Assembly: GCF_964340395.1 (NCBI RefSeq)
Contig: NC_135571.1
Span: 6,653,953 to 6,717,952, forward strand
DNA: 64,000 nt
Direction: 5' to 3'
Origin: Glandiceps talaboti
Lineage: Eukaryota; Hemichordata; Enteropneusta; Spengelidae
Position 1 is the first letter of the stretch, and every line of letters begins with the position of its first letter. Under the pieces are notes generated by a model. The model made no database searches. It saw only the letters and a program-made list of their open reading frames with translations, and was not told the origin of the DNA. A program made the position numbers and the translations under genes. Below are positions 13,063 to 28,400 of the stretch, in pieces.

Positions 13063-15384
13063 AATTATTATTGGGTTATGCAGTGAGTATTGAGTTTTAT
13101 CAACAGATATGACTGCCATTCGGTGAAATGTGCATATGTAGCAAAAGTGAGTGACGTGCACGTGTCCCATATCACATATCACGTTTGTGCCAGGTTTGAA
13201 ACGAAAACGGCAATCCACATGCATGTTTGAGAAACTATGAATTATGGACGGCCGCGGACGCATTGACGAAGCCCATTGGTATCTTCCCGCGAAATGGGGA
13301 CTGATTGAAAATCCATATCACTGTATCCATATTTGATATGTGATATTGTAATATTTATGTATTGTCATTACATATCAACTATATTTGGAAGGTATAGTAT
13401 AGTGATATTACTTAATAACAACACATTATTTGCACGTGACAAGACAAACACGACATTATTTAATAAAGAGTTGTAAGATATATAATGACCTCCTTTGTTT
13501 ACCTTCTGTGATCTAAAACCTCCTGAACTGAGTGGGAGAGCGTTAATTCGTATTTGAATAGAAAGACTTGTTTATCTCCAAGTCGTCAATTCTTGATATA
13601 TCTTGAATTTTTTGAAACCAATTCACACATATAATATAATTTACGTCAGTAAAAATTGATTTTGTTTACAGTACTCTTGTTTGGAGAGACATTATTCAAT
13701 CAAGCCTCTTGAGATAGAGTTTTAATAAGTACATGTAGTCACGTGCTTACATGCGTAGATGTCATTGGTTGTCAGGTATTTGAACTTGAGTCGAAATGTA
13801 AAAAATGTTGAAATGTCACCTGTTCCTAAATGTTATTATAAGTCAAAAGACACGTTATGTCATTCTTAATTCTGAAGCTAAACAATTATCAGCATTAGAA
13901 ACTACATAGGTGTTCAGGGCAAAATATACTGCTTTTGAGGTTGTTTGTCCGTACATATTGTAAAATATGAAAAATAAATGTTTTGAAAAAATAGCATGTA
14001 TATTGAAGGTAATAAAAAACATACGGAGGTTATATATTCTTTTATTCGTATTGGGAAAAATAATATGATGAAATTGTTCACAGAACTTGATTTCAACACT
14101 ATTGTCTAACAAGGATAACATGCCAGAAGTGATATGACTCTAATTTAAGTGAAGCCCTAATGTTATTTTGCATCATGCACATGTTGACGTACGTATAATG
14201 TGTAAATAATAACTGTACACACAAATATACAGTTTAATATACCTTGATGCAGTATGGCACCCTGACAAGTAAGTCATTTTTCGTGGCAGAACACTGCTTC
14301 GGTTTCAGCTATATCGCAGTTTTAAGATTATAACTATATGTCCTTTAAATATGAACACTCGCATAATTTAGTTAAATTGTGTGCAGAGTTTGGAAGCCTT
14401 ACTTTTAAAACGTGATGATAGTCGCATTGGCAAACCCGTCTTCACTTTGGCAAACAGTGTTTTCATATAACATTTAGCTCAATTATTTATTTTACAATAA
14501 TTATTTCAGTTATGATATATATTACATACGATATTTAGATAGCTCGCTTACAAGATTCTGACATTATGATATGTTAGCTCGTCTGTCAATTGATAGTCAG
14601 CATTCAATGAAATATTATGTTACATATATTGATGTTTTGTATACCGTAGTTCAATCTGATCTCCAGTAACGCAATATTGTATTGCAATCGATAGTTATAG
14701 CAATATCTATGACGTTGACAAGTATATGCAAAACCTGTGTCCAATATACATGTATATATCTAGGTACTGATAACTGCCAGCAGGGATTTGCTAGAATTCA
14801 GCAAAGACATAACCATGGCAACATATCATTTAGCCTGGACCATAAGCTTGTTGTTGATTTGGGCCACAGCTCACAGCCTAGAATTTTGCTTTCAATGTTT
14901 TATTTTATTGAATCATTGACCAGAAAACGGGTGAGAAACTTTACAGGGTTTTAAATTCAACTGCTGTGTCAGATGATGTCAGTGGTGCCACCATATGAAG
15001 AGTATGGAGCTATGCACATTAAAATTAATTACCATATTCAATATGTTTATAATAAATGATATGATATAATAAATGTGAGACTTAGACATATGATAAGAGT
15101 GACTGAACTTGTGCTGTGCGAAATTGTTATCTAATTTTATGTATGGAAACAAAACTATTAGCATCATTCGAGGCGTATGGTATGGGTAATATGCCAAATT
15201 AACCACAGGCCGGGTGTCTAGGTTACATATCACCAGTGTTGACTATTATGAAAGAGGTGAATTAAAACAAGGTTGATTGAACTCTTTGAGGTAGTGAACA
15301 TCTGTGCTACTATGGCATCGAGAGAGTTCAAAACTGTACTGAACGTTTTGCATTTATATTTGGATAACACGACAGCAGAAAACA

Positions 15385-15580
15385 AGCTTTCAGTTAACTA
15401 AGGTAGACACAACCAAAACTGTTTTCAACATGTTGATATGACCAATTGAAAGGAGCAGGGTTTAATTGTACTCAAAGTAGGGTGGCGTTTCTGATGATTT
15501 CCATTATCTTACAGTGTACGTTTATGGGATTTCCACTGTTTACACTATCTTGATTACATGGGGATTACATCTGCAAGTTG
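15385..15580 (+). repeat. Dispersed repeat family R4, copy 1
   Basis: It aligns with 30805-31000: TTTCAGTTaACTAAGgTAGACACAA-type block, then TTGATA, GTTTAATT, and TCCACTGTTTACACTATC followed by GATTACAT. It is non-coding and diverged. Confidence 0.6.
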
Positions 15581-16149
15581 ACATCTCGGTAACCACAGTA
15601 GTAACAAAGCATGAAATGAAAAATGAAAAAGGCACACAACAATTTGACAGAAAATGGTAGGGGCAAAATATGAAGACATCATTAACTAAATAACTCGGAT
15701 GAAAGCACGTTCCAACCTTAATTGACAAATTCTTGTCCGTTGTACGTACATTCAGAAATCTAGAAGACCCCGTGGCTTCATCCATCTGTTGCAAAGAGAC
15801 TTTCAGTTAGGGACAATTATCCAAGTTGGTGATGAAAAACCGTTAAGTTAGGGTGTCACTCTTTTCAATTTCCCATTCGAATTTAAAGGGTCTTGTATTA
15901 CCTTTACTCCCACGCGGACAATCTATATTCTTTAGCCCACATTATTTATGCAGCAACTGTATTTGCATATGATCTTTGATCGATGTAATGGGTCGTTCGA
16001 AGTCAACACTAAGCAAGTCATGTTTACGCGGTGAAACATCTTCTGTTGTCATCTGTACCTCGCAAATACGGGAGTGCTGTTGATGCCCGCATCATTCCAA
16101 AATCAGTCACGACCCAGCGTTCTTCATTAGATGGTAACGGAACACAAAC

Positions 16150-16184
16150 ATGGGAACACTGACGGATTTAGACAATGGCCAGGG
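16150..16184 (+). CDS. Synaptotagmin-like, exon 1 (start codon, lumenal N-terminus)
   Basis: The start is an ATG in a good context (A at -3, G at +4) encoding MGTLTDLDNGQ plus two bases. The donor GG|GTAAGT is at 16185. Phase 2 is exactly what the TM exon requires (GG plus G gives Gly). An overlapping upstream ATG at 16131 is in a frame that cannot join. The 10.4-kb intron makes this inferred. Confidence 0.5.
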
Positions 16185-17843
16185 GTAAGTGGGTATTTAC
16201 ATATTTAATTAATTTAGTCACTTTTTTCAAATAACAATAATCGAATGCGCAACACTTGTTTATTTGATACTGTGAATTCTGCCGAGCACGGCGCGAAAGG
16301 ATGTTTGCGTATTATCTGTTATCATATGATCACCTCGCCTAATAAAATCTTGGAGTGTCCTTTTAAGACATAACTCATTTCTATTTGGAAATCTTGTGTT
16401 CAATTGTAATGAATAGCGCGGTATATCGGCCATGTTGATCTATTAATGGAGTTCCAGATACCCTACTGCGAATTGTTACTTACATTTCACATCATGTAAA
16501 TGTCTCTCTTGGGATTGAACTTGGCAATTCAGCTATAGCTGTGCATTATAAATTACCTCTTCAAACTCTGATGTAGACAGTGATATCAAAATGAGGATGC
16601 AGATATTTGAGGCTTTTCGGAGAAATATCACTCAGAAAGATGTAGCCATATTTAGCGAGGCGTTCTACATTTCGGCAACAGTTTGTTTCGCAAATCACAA
16701 AAAATCCAATTACATTACCAACTACAGGAAGAGTCTTTGCTGTAAAATTTCAACTTGAAAGAAACATTCTGTTGCATATATTTCAATATTTACAAGAAAT
16801 ATTCACTTACTAAGATGTAGTGATATTTAGCAGAGCGTTCTATCTTTTGGCCACATAATGTTTTCACAAATTTAAATCACAAATATTGCTTTGGTAAGTT
16901 ACAGACACCAATTGCATTGTATTTCTTTGCATAAACCTTGTCTTATCCTGCTTACCACAAGCAAGAAAACACATCGGTGTTTTTTTGCTGGTTGTACAAG
17001 TCTCAAAGTTTGGGCGATGGACAACATCAATCGAAATATAGAGTGCTGCTTGTAATGTATTAGAGTAAGTTTAAGGCGGAAATATATAGGAGAAGTAAAA
17101 CAGGCGTATATTGGAAGTTTTTCATCTGTATTTGATCATGTGACTACAAATTTGAATATTTTTACTTGGATGAAAAAATGCGACTAACGAAAATATGAAT
17201 TTTGAGCTTTGCATTAGGCAAAGACGATTGTAGCACCATTGAATACATTAGTATTATACAAGCGCTTCAGTTAGGTTTTCCGTAAGTAGTTTCCACCGAT
17301 CAAAAAAGATTACAAACTCAGCTTGTATCTGATGAATATATGATTGTGTTACACGAGTTATATCATATATGTCCCTATGCGTGATGTATAATCCATAAAC
17401 AGACCGTGTTTTACACATACCTGGAACCCTTCCCTGGTGACTATAAGTGTCCCTACAGGCAATCCAAACATTAAAAGGACACATACACACAACAATTCAC
17501 ACGCGGACCCACTTTATAAAATGATCGCAAAAACATGGCTTCGCGCCGATGGCTCAAACTCACGAGATTAGATTATATATTACAAGGACATATATGTCAA
17601 AACTCAAGTTTGTAATCTTCTCTCACTGAAAGATGTAATAACATTATAAACATGATGACAGGAGTATACACCCAAGAGAGTTTTTCTTTGATATTTTAAG
17701 AAATGTATTGTATAAGATTATAGGGTGAGTTTATGGAAATCAAATTTTACTTCAAACAAAGAACTTATTTACTGCCATACTTTAAGTGTCATGTAAATAT
17801 ATAATGAATTAGTAATATTTGCTCTTTGTATGTATTAGTGGTA

Positions 17844-17876
<33 letters not shown>

Positions 17877-20800
17877 TGTATGTATGTACAAGTCTACCCA
17901 ATTGGCATAGTTATTTATTTCAAATAAAAAACTCAAAACAACATAAATAATATAAAAAATACTAAGAAACACCATAGAAATGAAGCATACAGACAGGAAT
18001 ATACAATAAACGCATACACTCCCACCCTAACACACATATATAAGGTTTTGTGACGTTCACCACTTGTACTAATTAGTACTGATTACATAATAGATGTTAC
18101 AATACTAATAGCTAGTAGTTTGAAGTAGTCATTTCCTGTTCATTGCCTTCGTCGTATTTGCACTTTTATGATTACAATCAGCATGAGATACATGCCACAC
18201 GACAGATTATTACTTTGCATCAAAAGAAAAAAACCTTCATCACATTTTGTGATTAGCTTTTAAGGAGGAATTACGCTGTCATTAATTAATTTTGAATCAC
18301 ACTTTCTACTTACATAATCAATTTTCTTACTTCCAAAACCCCATAAAAATATAAGCAGAAAATATGAAATTTAATAACTATTTACCGAAGCTGATAACTA
18401 ATCCTATTACTCTGGAAGTAGGAAAGCTTAACGAAATAGATTATCCATTGTGGAGTTTCCACAAAAATAAAAAAATATAGACATTGTAAGAGTAGAAATG
18501 TTGACAATCATAACTATACACTCAACGTCTAGCAATAAAAGGATTATTGCCGAATAACATGGACGTTTATAGAAAGATTATCCACTGTTGCGTTTCCACA
18601 ATATATTGATCTTCCTTATTTTCAAACACTGTGTAAACGATTAGCAGTACACAATTTGTACTTGAAGACGTTCCCTTATGTAGTTTCTTAAGATTTTGAT
18701 TCATACACCCACATATGATTTCCGTTGATTGATTCCTCCTCACAATGAAGAAAATGTGTCTATAGCATGTAACATTTCCTACAAATCTTTCAAAATGTGT
18801 TCGATACATTCATTGTATAACATAGCATAGATTAAACCAGTAAGATAAGGGGCCCAAAAACAGCAATTATTCAAAACATGATGTACAAAGATAACGACTA
18901 GACGGCTGTTCTTTGAAAGATAAGGCTAGATCCAACGAATGCTACCGAATAATTGAACACTAGATAGCAGAAAATATTTAAACTTTTTGAAAACTAAGCA
19001 ACGAGGAGTAACAGTAAATACATGTGTATGAACATACACACATATGCACACGCATTGTAAACACACTGCACCTGGTCGTCAGGACGAATGAGTTCGCCTG
19101 ATTGATTTACAGGGACAGAAATTATGTATAATTAGGATAAACTATTATTTTTGGGTCACATGCTGATGACACCTCCCAAGAGTAAACATTAATGATTCCC
19201 TGGAGGCGTATTTCATGTGCTAAGAAATTAACATCAACTTATCATGACATGGACGTTTCGTACTATTCTCATCACTCGGGAGACATCTTTTAGATTGAGT
19301 TTAGAGGCCAGTGTAAAAGGAATGTTATTCCTTAGAGAATATATCCTGTACTTCGCTCATAAGTTTCTACTTACATTATATTCATGGAATAGCGCGATTT
19401 AGACGAGATAACATGACCTATGCTACGTCCTTTCGGAGTGATGATGTTGATGTCAATTTAAGTGGATTGAGTAACAAGTTGCAAAATGCAACTGTATATT
19501 GTATTGTATTGTATTGTATTGTATTGTATTGTATTGTATTGCATTGCATTGCAATGTATGTATGTATGTATGTATGTATGTATGTATGTATGTATGTATG
19601 TATGTATGTATGTATGTATGTGGATGGATTGCTGAGAGCTAAATCTCAATCCAAATGACATATAATGATCTGTTATATCCAAGGCCTTATGCACCATTAA
19701 CATACTCTTTTTGTTACAATTCTTAACGAACCATCTTTTCAGAAAATGGAACTTGAAAATACAGTCTTTACCTTGAGGCTTTTAAGATATACACCTGGGC
19801 ATGCGCTGTATAACGTGGCATACATATGCAAATTTTGTTTTGGCCTTACTTCTTCTATTTTGATCCGTCCTCGTTATTGTAGGCAAACAACTCGATATAC
19901 GAGAAATAATTGAAACACAATCATCAAAGAATGATAGCTATAATTGTGTGACAAACTTTAGATATACTCTTTCAAGATTCATTTTGTTTAGAAAAATATC
20001 ACTAGCAAACATTTTTTTTTGGATTTGACATCAGTATTGTTTATAAAATAAAATTGAAATGTATCGCTATTAAAATTAATAAAGAATTGCATCCATACAT
20101 TTTAATAGCTGTGGGGATAATAATATGTTAAGTGTTTCCTATTAATTCTATTACTTGGCTTCCCGCATTGCATTATGGGCTGTTCTTTTGCAACAATAAT
20201 TGTTTTAATAAAATGTAAGTTTCAGCGTAGAGGTAAAATGATCACTTCTGAATTCTAAGTGTTCACAACATTCATTAGTATAAAAATATATTTGATTGAC
20301 GCTTTCTTGTGACGTGCCTTGCTGTCCATGATATCAAGGACTAATACTAAACCAGGCCATGCCCTTGAATTAAAGCTTGAGTGATAGAATATAACAATGG
20401 GAAGCAATGAATGTGTTACTTGGATTTGTACATCATCTACTTCAGAAATATGTTGTCCTTCAGCTGAGTAAAATACGGGTTATATAAAGGGCAATGTCAC
20501 CACGAGTAGTGACAAAGTCCTTATTTAAATAACAATTCCCCGATCAGTGAAGAGAAATATAATGTGTAAGCTTCATTAAAAAACAAGTGGGGACATCTAC
20601 TGTGATCCTGAAGTGTTGACTCATATTTTGGCCCAGCAGATTCAGTGATGTAGATACTTGTCGTGACACAGAACGAATGACCAGAGAATGAATTGTGTAC
20701 AGATGCGTATAGCTTGGCTTGCGAATTGAATAAGAAAATTATATCCGAGTCGTTTTAGCCCTGGCCTTAGCGTTAACATGATTTGAAGAATATGCTCTCC

Positions 20801-23670
20801 TAGGTCTGTCAAGCATCATCTCGTCACGCATGCGTACATAAATCTAGTATGTAAGCAATTGATTTCTGATCTTCATTCCATATTATTTCTCAAATGCATG
20901 TTTATAGCCACTGATGTTTTTTCACAACATTTTGCCTCAAAAGGCGTAATTCATAGACATTATGAACAGGAAGCAATTTTCTTGGAAATCCAACTGGCAA
21001 TAATCGTGTCTTCCCAATTAACCATTTCCAGACTGAAATTAACTTGAATTGATATTAGATGAAGAGGAAGTATGGAATCACTATAACCCAAACCATTAAA
21101 GTCATAACACAGTTTAGTTTAATATAGTTTAATGAATGCAGAACTATTATATATATATTGCTTTATTTTAAGGAAGATTATCTTTGTCTCCAACCTTCCT
21201 CATAACCTTTTTCGATCTCATTATTATTAACTTTTAACTTTTTACATTTCAGTCTTTTAATTGTCATTTCGTGTCTTTGTATTTTTATCCTGTTTTCATA
21301 TCATGTTTATACTTGTGTATATGTACATTTTAAAATAATTTTATACTTTTGTTCAGCGCATTGGGATTGTTTTAATGTAATGCGCTCTATAAGAAATGAA
21401 TATTATTATTATTACTATTATTATTATTAATCAATGTTAATCTCGGTTATCCAAACTCTCGCCCATGGAGCTCTGCCTACGACACCCCTCCCCCCTCCCA
21501 CAAGCGAGAGTCTTGGAAACTACGTTTCAACTACCTCGCACCGGGTGTTTGACAGTACATTTCTTCCAAGTCATAAAAATGGGCTTACGAGGCCTACTTG
21601 TTGTAGTTTAGATGATTGTGTCACTCGCTGGAGAAGTGATACCTTGTCGCGAAAGTACCTAAATCGTTTAGCCTACAATGTTGGAAGTGAAGTATTCCCC
21701 AGCATGCACTGCTCTAATAGCTACTTCCTGCGCTGGAGAGTTGGAATCTCGTTTCCCAAGACTCTCGCTTGGGGAGGTCTCGTAGGCAGAGCCAAAGTGG
21801 CAAGAGTCTGGGTGGTCGAGACTAAATCAATGTATGCTCTGCATCGAATACTTCGAGTGAATTTCAAAAAAATAGCAAAATGAATATTTTGGGTAATGAC
21901 ATGATGCCTGGATTTGAACAGAAGATGTGATAGTCTTAATTAGGCACGTGCAAGCCTCGATCCATTAAGTAAAAATGTCTGCAAGTAATATTAACACCAT
22001 TCCAATTAACTCCCCAAACATAATGCAACTCTCGGGGGTCCCTTCTTCACCTTTGACCTGTTTGGTATGTGTAATAATGCATATCCGTTTGGGATTCTAT
22101 ATCTTTGATTACCTTTCACATGTTGCTGCATTACAGTAAGACGTGTCATCCTATTACACCTGAATATTACTTCTTTGTTGACAAAGCAAGCGCATATCAA
22201 ATTTTATCCTAATTGCATCTCATATTTGACGGCTATGATGAAATGCATTCATGATCTGTTTTGAGGCTTCCGAAATGGGATCTACAATGCATACGTAAGT
22301 GTTTTATAGCTCTTACTGATATTAATTTTTATTAGTGAAGATACAATGTTTTATTCATCACAGACGGGCGCTTGTTGCCTGTCATTTATCTTTGTGCGAT
22401 CAATTAATTATTCAATTAATCTGTAGTTGCTATATACAGCCTTTAGAGCATTCTTTTGTTATAATGTCATTTGCAATATGTTGTATCCTAACTCTTGTGG
22501 GCTATAAATGATTAATCTCGGATTATGAAAGTGAAAGCTGATGCATTTTTAATACTAAGTACCATACAGAAGATTGTGCTATGAGTATTATTGTACATCC
22601 TGGCTTATAATGATAAAGTGCTTTTGAAAATATGTTCTTACACAGCCTAGTTTTGAAAGGCCTGATTAAGCTAAACCATTACCTCGATAACGTTTGATTT
22701 ATCCATCTCAACAACTTATCGAACAGAACAGGTAGTTTGTTTTTAATAAAACGCATGTAAGCTAAGTGACTTGTGTATAAACCATATTTCAGGTCAAAAA
22801 ACGTAACGGTTGCTATTCTGGTTACCGTTTATACCTTACAAGGTGAAAGTAACAAATGGTAGCCTCGTCAAATTCTTTTTCTAAAATGAGTTAGCGTGAA
22901 CGTTAGCTGGTTATCTACATAACATTTTTATGATAGTGCATGAAAGTGATCTCAAGGTGACATGACAAATTAAAATATATTGGTTAGCCACTTATATTCA
23001 ATGATAATATGAAAATTGAAGTACATAACGACAGAATATAGCCAATGAATATTTCACAGCGATTTCTGACTTCATATCTTCCATTACTGCAAAGGTCAGG
23101 AAGTTAATTAGATCATTGAAAGATAATGCAAGGTGCGAATGAATATACCACGAGGTGTGGTTTTTCTTGTGTGTTGCCATTGTAATGATTTCCAAATATC
23201 AGGCCTAGAGGGAGTTCTCTGATTTTTTTATTCAATTCAAAACAGACCAGCTTTTAGCTGTAAACATGTTCCTTTTCAAGTTGTCCGATATTAGCATTTT
23301 AATTAAGCTTTCTTTTCTGGGATGTCACGTATCTATATGTAATATGAGATTTAATTTATTTTCATGAATTTGTTCGAGGGTTTGAATGAGAAGTCTTTAT
23401 CTTTCACAAGTTTCATTTTGAAAACCATTGCGACAACCATATTCTTAGTCTGAAGTATTAGTCATCCCTTCACTGACTCTCTTCCTTTCAATACATAACT
23501 GCATAATTTGCACCTGCCCTTGTCTTATTTTTGCATAACACATATTCCGTCAACACGTTTTAATAATAACCTTTTCGCTAAAAATGAAAGGCGATTTCTC
23601 GTCCTGTGATCAGATATATGATATAATATATAATTAATATAATATAATATATTATGTATGTATGTATGTA

Positions 23671-23703
<33 letters not shown>

Positions 23704-25339
23704 ATGTATGTATGTATGTATGTCTATTCATCGACATATGTTTTGTAATCTGTTTGAATCTGAAAGGTAACTGGGCCGACTATACACATTTTCAGAAACG
23801 TATAATAATCCTTGCAAAGTGTTAGAATCAACAAAGTAGACAGTGTTGACATTTCTGTCGTTGCACTCCAGTTTAAGACGTATCATGTCTGGTGTCGGGT
23901 GGGGCTGCCTTATGTGTGCGTGATGTATAGATATGTGTACAGAGTCACTTCCGTTATATAAAGTTGCAGCGAAAAAGTGAAACTGATAGTTGCAGCCTCT
24001 CCCTCCCTAGACAGTATTGATAAGACACAATTGACACTATTACGACTTTCTTGACAATATATTCGGAAAATGGATTTAAAGTTTGCCGAATTTATGAATT
24101 GTAGGGACAGAAGACATTTTCTTGCAATGTTGATTGTGGAGATATGAAGGAATAAATCTAAAGCAGACAAACGTCTATAATATAAGGTATAATTTTCATT
24201 GCATTTAGTTACTAACACTATCCTCATGAGGGGATGGCCATTACTCGCTTGTACTCATAGATCATCTTAGATATTGTAAATTATGAATATTTTACCGCGC
24301 TTTGAACACGGAGTGGGGAAGCACTATTTAAAAATCAACATTATTACCAAGTTTTCCAGTGTGAATGAATAAGGATTAAACTTTTCATTTGTTGTAATAG
24401 TTTCATCATATAATAACTGATGTTTTGGCAAAAAATGAATCAATAGATAAAATAACAGTCTAGTTAATGTATGATGTGAAGCCTTTAGAAAGGACCACGT
24501 GACTGTTTTGAGATAATGAACAGTGGCATGTATTACTCATGATTATAGTAATAATAAAATACGGTTGTGCATGTTATTCAGTGAGACTATTCCAAGGGCT
24601 TCACGCCAATCCAGAATCTATGGTAGAAAAGAACAGTGGATATGGAAAATTAGATATGTGCATACATGGCGACTTTCAATATTCGGGCAGGCGACATACA
24701 CATGCAGACTGGACGTGAGGTAGTGATTACTTCTGTCGGTTTCTGCCTGTATGTGCAATAACAAACATTTGTGTAGGGCAACAGCACAATAGCTATACCA
24801 AATTTAACATCAGAATTAAAAAAATCTTCTTGAGAAGTAAATAAAAAAAAGTGAATTTGTATTGCAGTACAACTTCATACTGAGGTTCTGTCTGTAACTA
24901 ATATCATCGTGAACCGTACAATTCTGTGCCACCAATATACGTTACAACTGATACGATGCCATTTCCAACACTGGAAATCGCCGGACACAATCACTACTTA
25001 TCAAAACTGTAATTCCCCGTGTCATTTGATGTATAAATGTCACGATGCCAATTTTATAAAAAATATGACACAAGTAAAATGATGCACTACCTGTACTTTT
25101 ATCAGTGATTACATTTTTGAAAGGTCAAATTTGTGGCTCGCCTCTGGCATATAATCAACAATAGTTACTGTTAGGTAAGGAATGGCCTTTGATATTTCCA
25201 ACAAACCATATCCAGATTACTTCGCCTATAATTCGTCCTGGATAATAATCCTGACACAAAGCACTTAAAGGGGTACACCCTCAAGGAAATAGAGACATTT
25301 AATAAACTATGGGCTCTGGAGACTCATTTAAGGATTTTA

Positions 25340-25434
<95 letters not shown>

Positions 25435-28400
25435 CAATAATAATTGCAATTATATACTATTATGTTCATGGTTGTACAATGAAAATTCAAGGCTGCTGAG
25501 TGCATATTCCCTTCAGTGTAAAGCATCTCACATGAATATTCATTGTGCAACCATGAATGTATTATTTCAGTTCACTCCCATCTGCAATGGCCACAGCAAA
25601 TATACCCAATAAGGTACAAGATCAACTTGATGTTTCCCAGAATCTCAAGTAATTGTGGGTGATGTAAAACCATTACTCATAGTTTATGAAAATATCTTTA
25701 TTTCATAGAGTGGCAATCCACTTTAAATATTATAAGTACATGTGAGGTCTCTTTAAGAAAACTGTGGTTCATTTATTTATTTATTTAAAAGAGGGTTACA
25801 AATCATATAGATAACCTGGTTAGCTAAAACCTAGTCATCTCTAGGGCCCTCAATTCATTTGACGTTGAACATTATGTTTTATCCAAAAATCATTTTTAAC
25901 CACATACAAAATGTTTGGAGTATACACAAACCTAAAAGTAGTATGGGCCTCGAAAATAAAGAAATCTGAATCGTTTTGATCAGTTAAAATCAATAAAAAT
26001 GAAGTAACAGTATAAATGTGTTACATAGGATCAAAAAAAATGTCATTTTAGAATGATCCAAAATGGCCACTGAATCATGTTAATTCTGCAAAAGATTTTT
26101 GAATTACCCGAAAACACTGGCCAAGGAACAATGAATAAGCTTTCATTTGGCAAAGTGTTGAGGGATTTTAAGAGTGTTTATATTCACACAAAGATGCCCT
26201 ATGTAACAAGATAAAGCTGACACAGGAAACGTTTATCAGAAAAAAAAGTATATATATTCATCTATAAAGTAAGCCGATCATTTGATGTTGAGCTTTCTTG
26301 TTTTATATGCTAGGTAATGAGAGAAGTTTTTTTTCAAATTAATTCAGTTAGCAAGACCCTCTTAATTATAATACTGGCCTGTTCAACAGTGATTCATCGG
26401 CTTTGACCATAAATATGTACGTTACATATAGTATACTGGCGAAAACTGTATCAGTGAACGCTTCACACGCGAGCGTTTCCTGTTTTAACTGCTGTTGCTG
26501 AAGCACGTTGTAGGAATTTCAATTCCATATTGCTAAAAAATATATAATATGTTAGGCATATGGCACAGAGTATCATATTTTCATCCTATACTTTTCTCGC
26601 ATTCATTTACAGGAGCAGAACAATTCTACACCTAACTTTTAGTGAACGTCTGGGGGTCATTACAGCATGTGGAACATTTCTTTTGATCGTCATGATCTGT
26701 GTCATCTATAAAGTTGCGAGGAGATACAACCGATATTGCCCCTTTGTAAAGTATTACAGTGAGTATTAAATTGAAGGTTTAATTGCTGTATATTACTTGT
26801 TCCCTTTACATTTAAAATTAGCTTGAAGAATGTGTTCAATTGAAACATCATACAGTGAATTTCACAATACCATGCGGCTTTTCTGTTTTATACAACCATG
26901 CAGAAACCAAGACGAAACTGCATATGCCACACTTGCTATATAAATCGCATTTTTTACTACATTTAGTCAAATTGAAATAAATCATTTAAATGTATCGCAA
27001 ATCCATGCAGACATTCGGGCGCCAATGTTTTCCTTAGTATCAAACATCCGATGAAGGGTACACAAAATGTCCGTTGAAGCGTTCATTTGATGTCTGTATG
27101 TGTAGTTCATTTCACTTAGACAAAATGTAGCAAGAAACTGTACTCATAAAATCTTGCTATCTTAAATTATAGATTGTCTATTTTTTAGTGATGTTTGTGT
27201 GGTTGTATCAAACAGAAAAGCTGCACGGTGTTGTGAAATTCACTGTACATTTCTTTCATTCATGTAGGTGTTTAAGTGTTTAAGGTTTTCTTATCTACTC
27301 TTTAGTAGACCTCTTTCTGATAATTTTACATTCCCATTGCTCTCAGTTTGTGTAACCGTCCTTTTATTATTGTATCCGCCGTTTTATTCGACTGCTGGTG
27401 AGAAATGAAAAGTCAAACAACAAAATATAATAATGAGTGGGGGCGTATGTTGAACAGAGTCACCCCCTGGCCTTGTAGGCGATATCAGTGTTAAGCTAAA
27501 GGGTTTTGTGATATCCCTATCACTCCCACCTCAAATCACGATCCCATGAATATATAATCAAAACTAGTACGTCAACGAACAACCGTTTTGCAATTGTTAA
27601 CCCATGTGATCGGTTATGAAAACTCATACATACCCATACCTTATTTTTGAACTTGAACTTTTTAGAAATCCTTTGGTGGAAAGTGAATGAATGATTGTAC
27701 GGTGATTGGGTGTGACAGAGTAGTGAAACGGCTGTTAAATGATAGGAAGAAACTCATTAAGTGCTATCAGTGGTTCATTAAACTGCACTATGAAAAATAA
27801 ACCAGCTAGCTATTTAGTGAACTGAAGTTTTATTTTCCTCGTTAACAACATATTGATGTGACCCCAATATATAGGTTAATTGCTATACATATCTGTTTAT
27901 ACATGAGTTAACACGAATTCAGTTCAGTACAATCCCTGGGATATTTCTTCTCGTCAAGTAAGCAAAGATATATTCACGGTCAATTACTTATAAAAAGACA
28001 GTGTATCTGTCAATTAGTGTTCAATATTAACCGTGATGGTGTAATGTCAAGTTTTAATCTTGAGCAAAAACTTTGAATGTGTCACTATGTTAAACCTGCA
28101 CCAGGTGCTAGAGACAACCGCAATAATATGGAAAAGAGATATAATACCGATAATTAGGCACTGTACATGTTAATCAGTGGTTGATATTATCCGGAAATAG
28201 TACAGAGACAGATTGATGTCATTATCGCCGTTGAGGGAGCAGTTGTGTGGGTGCGTACCCAAAAATCTATTTTAATTTACTTAATCATGTTTACAGTTAT
28301 AAAAATATGTTTACCCACAGGTGTTGCAATACTGTTCAAGGTGTGCGATATTACCAGAAAGTAATTGTACATAACAAAACATTTCCAAGACCATGTAATA

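Larger units (their letters stand above)
10283..16149. other. Intergenic region between divergent DED-GT4 and synaptotagmin genes
   Basis: It should contain the promoters of both flanking genes. I see repeat copies at 11315-11432, 12893-13062 and 15385-15580, a (CA)n run near 12728-12752 and much AT-rich sequence. No coding exon could be supported. Confidence 0.55.
16185..26612. other. Synaptotagmin-like intron 1, repeat-rich
   Basis: A 10.4-kb intron with microsatellites (17847-17888, 19499-19620, 23653-23722, 25341-25434), a LINE-like 3' end (21200-21432), a foldback element (21441-21821) and AT-rich unique sequence. No internal coding exon was supported. Confidence 0.5.

Noticed and set aside
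21434-21883. 149-codon open frame
   Set aside because: It lies over the arms of a foldback element, has no domain and no compatible splice phase with the synaptotagmin-like exons.
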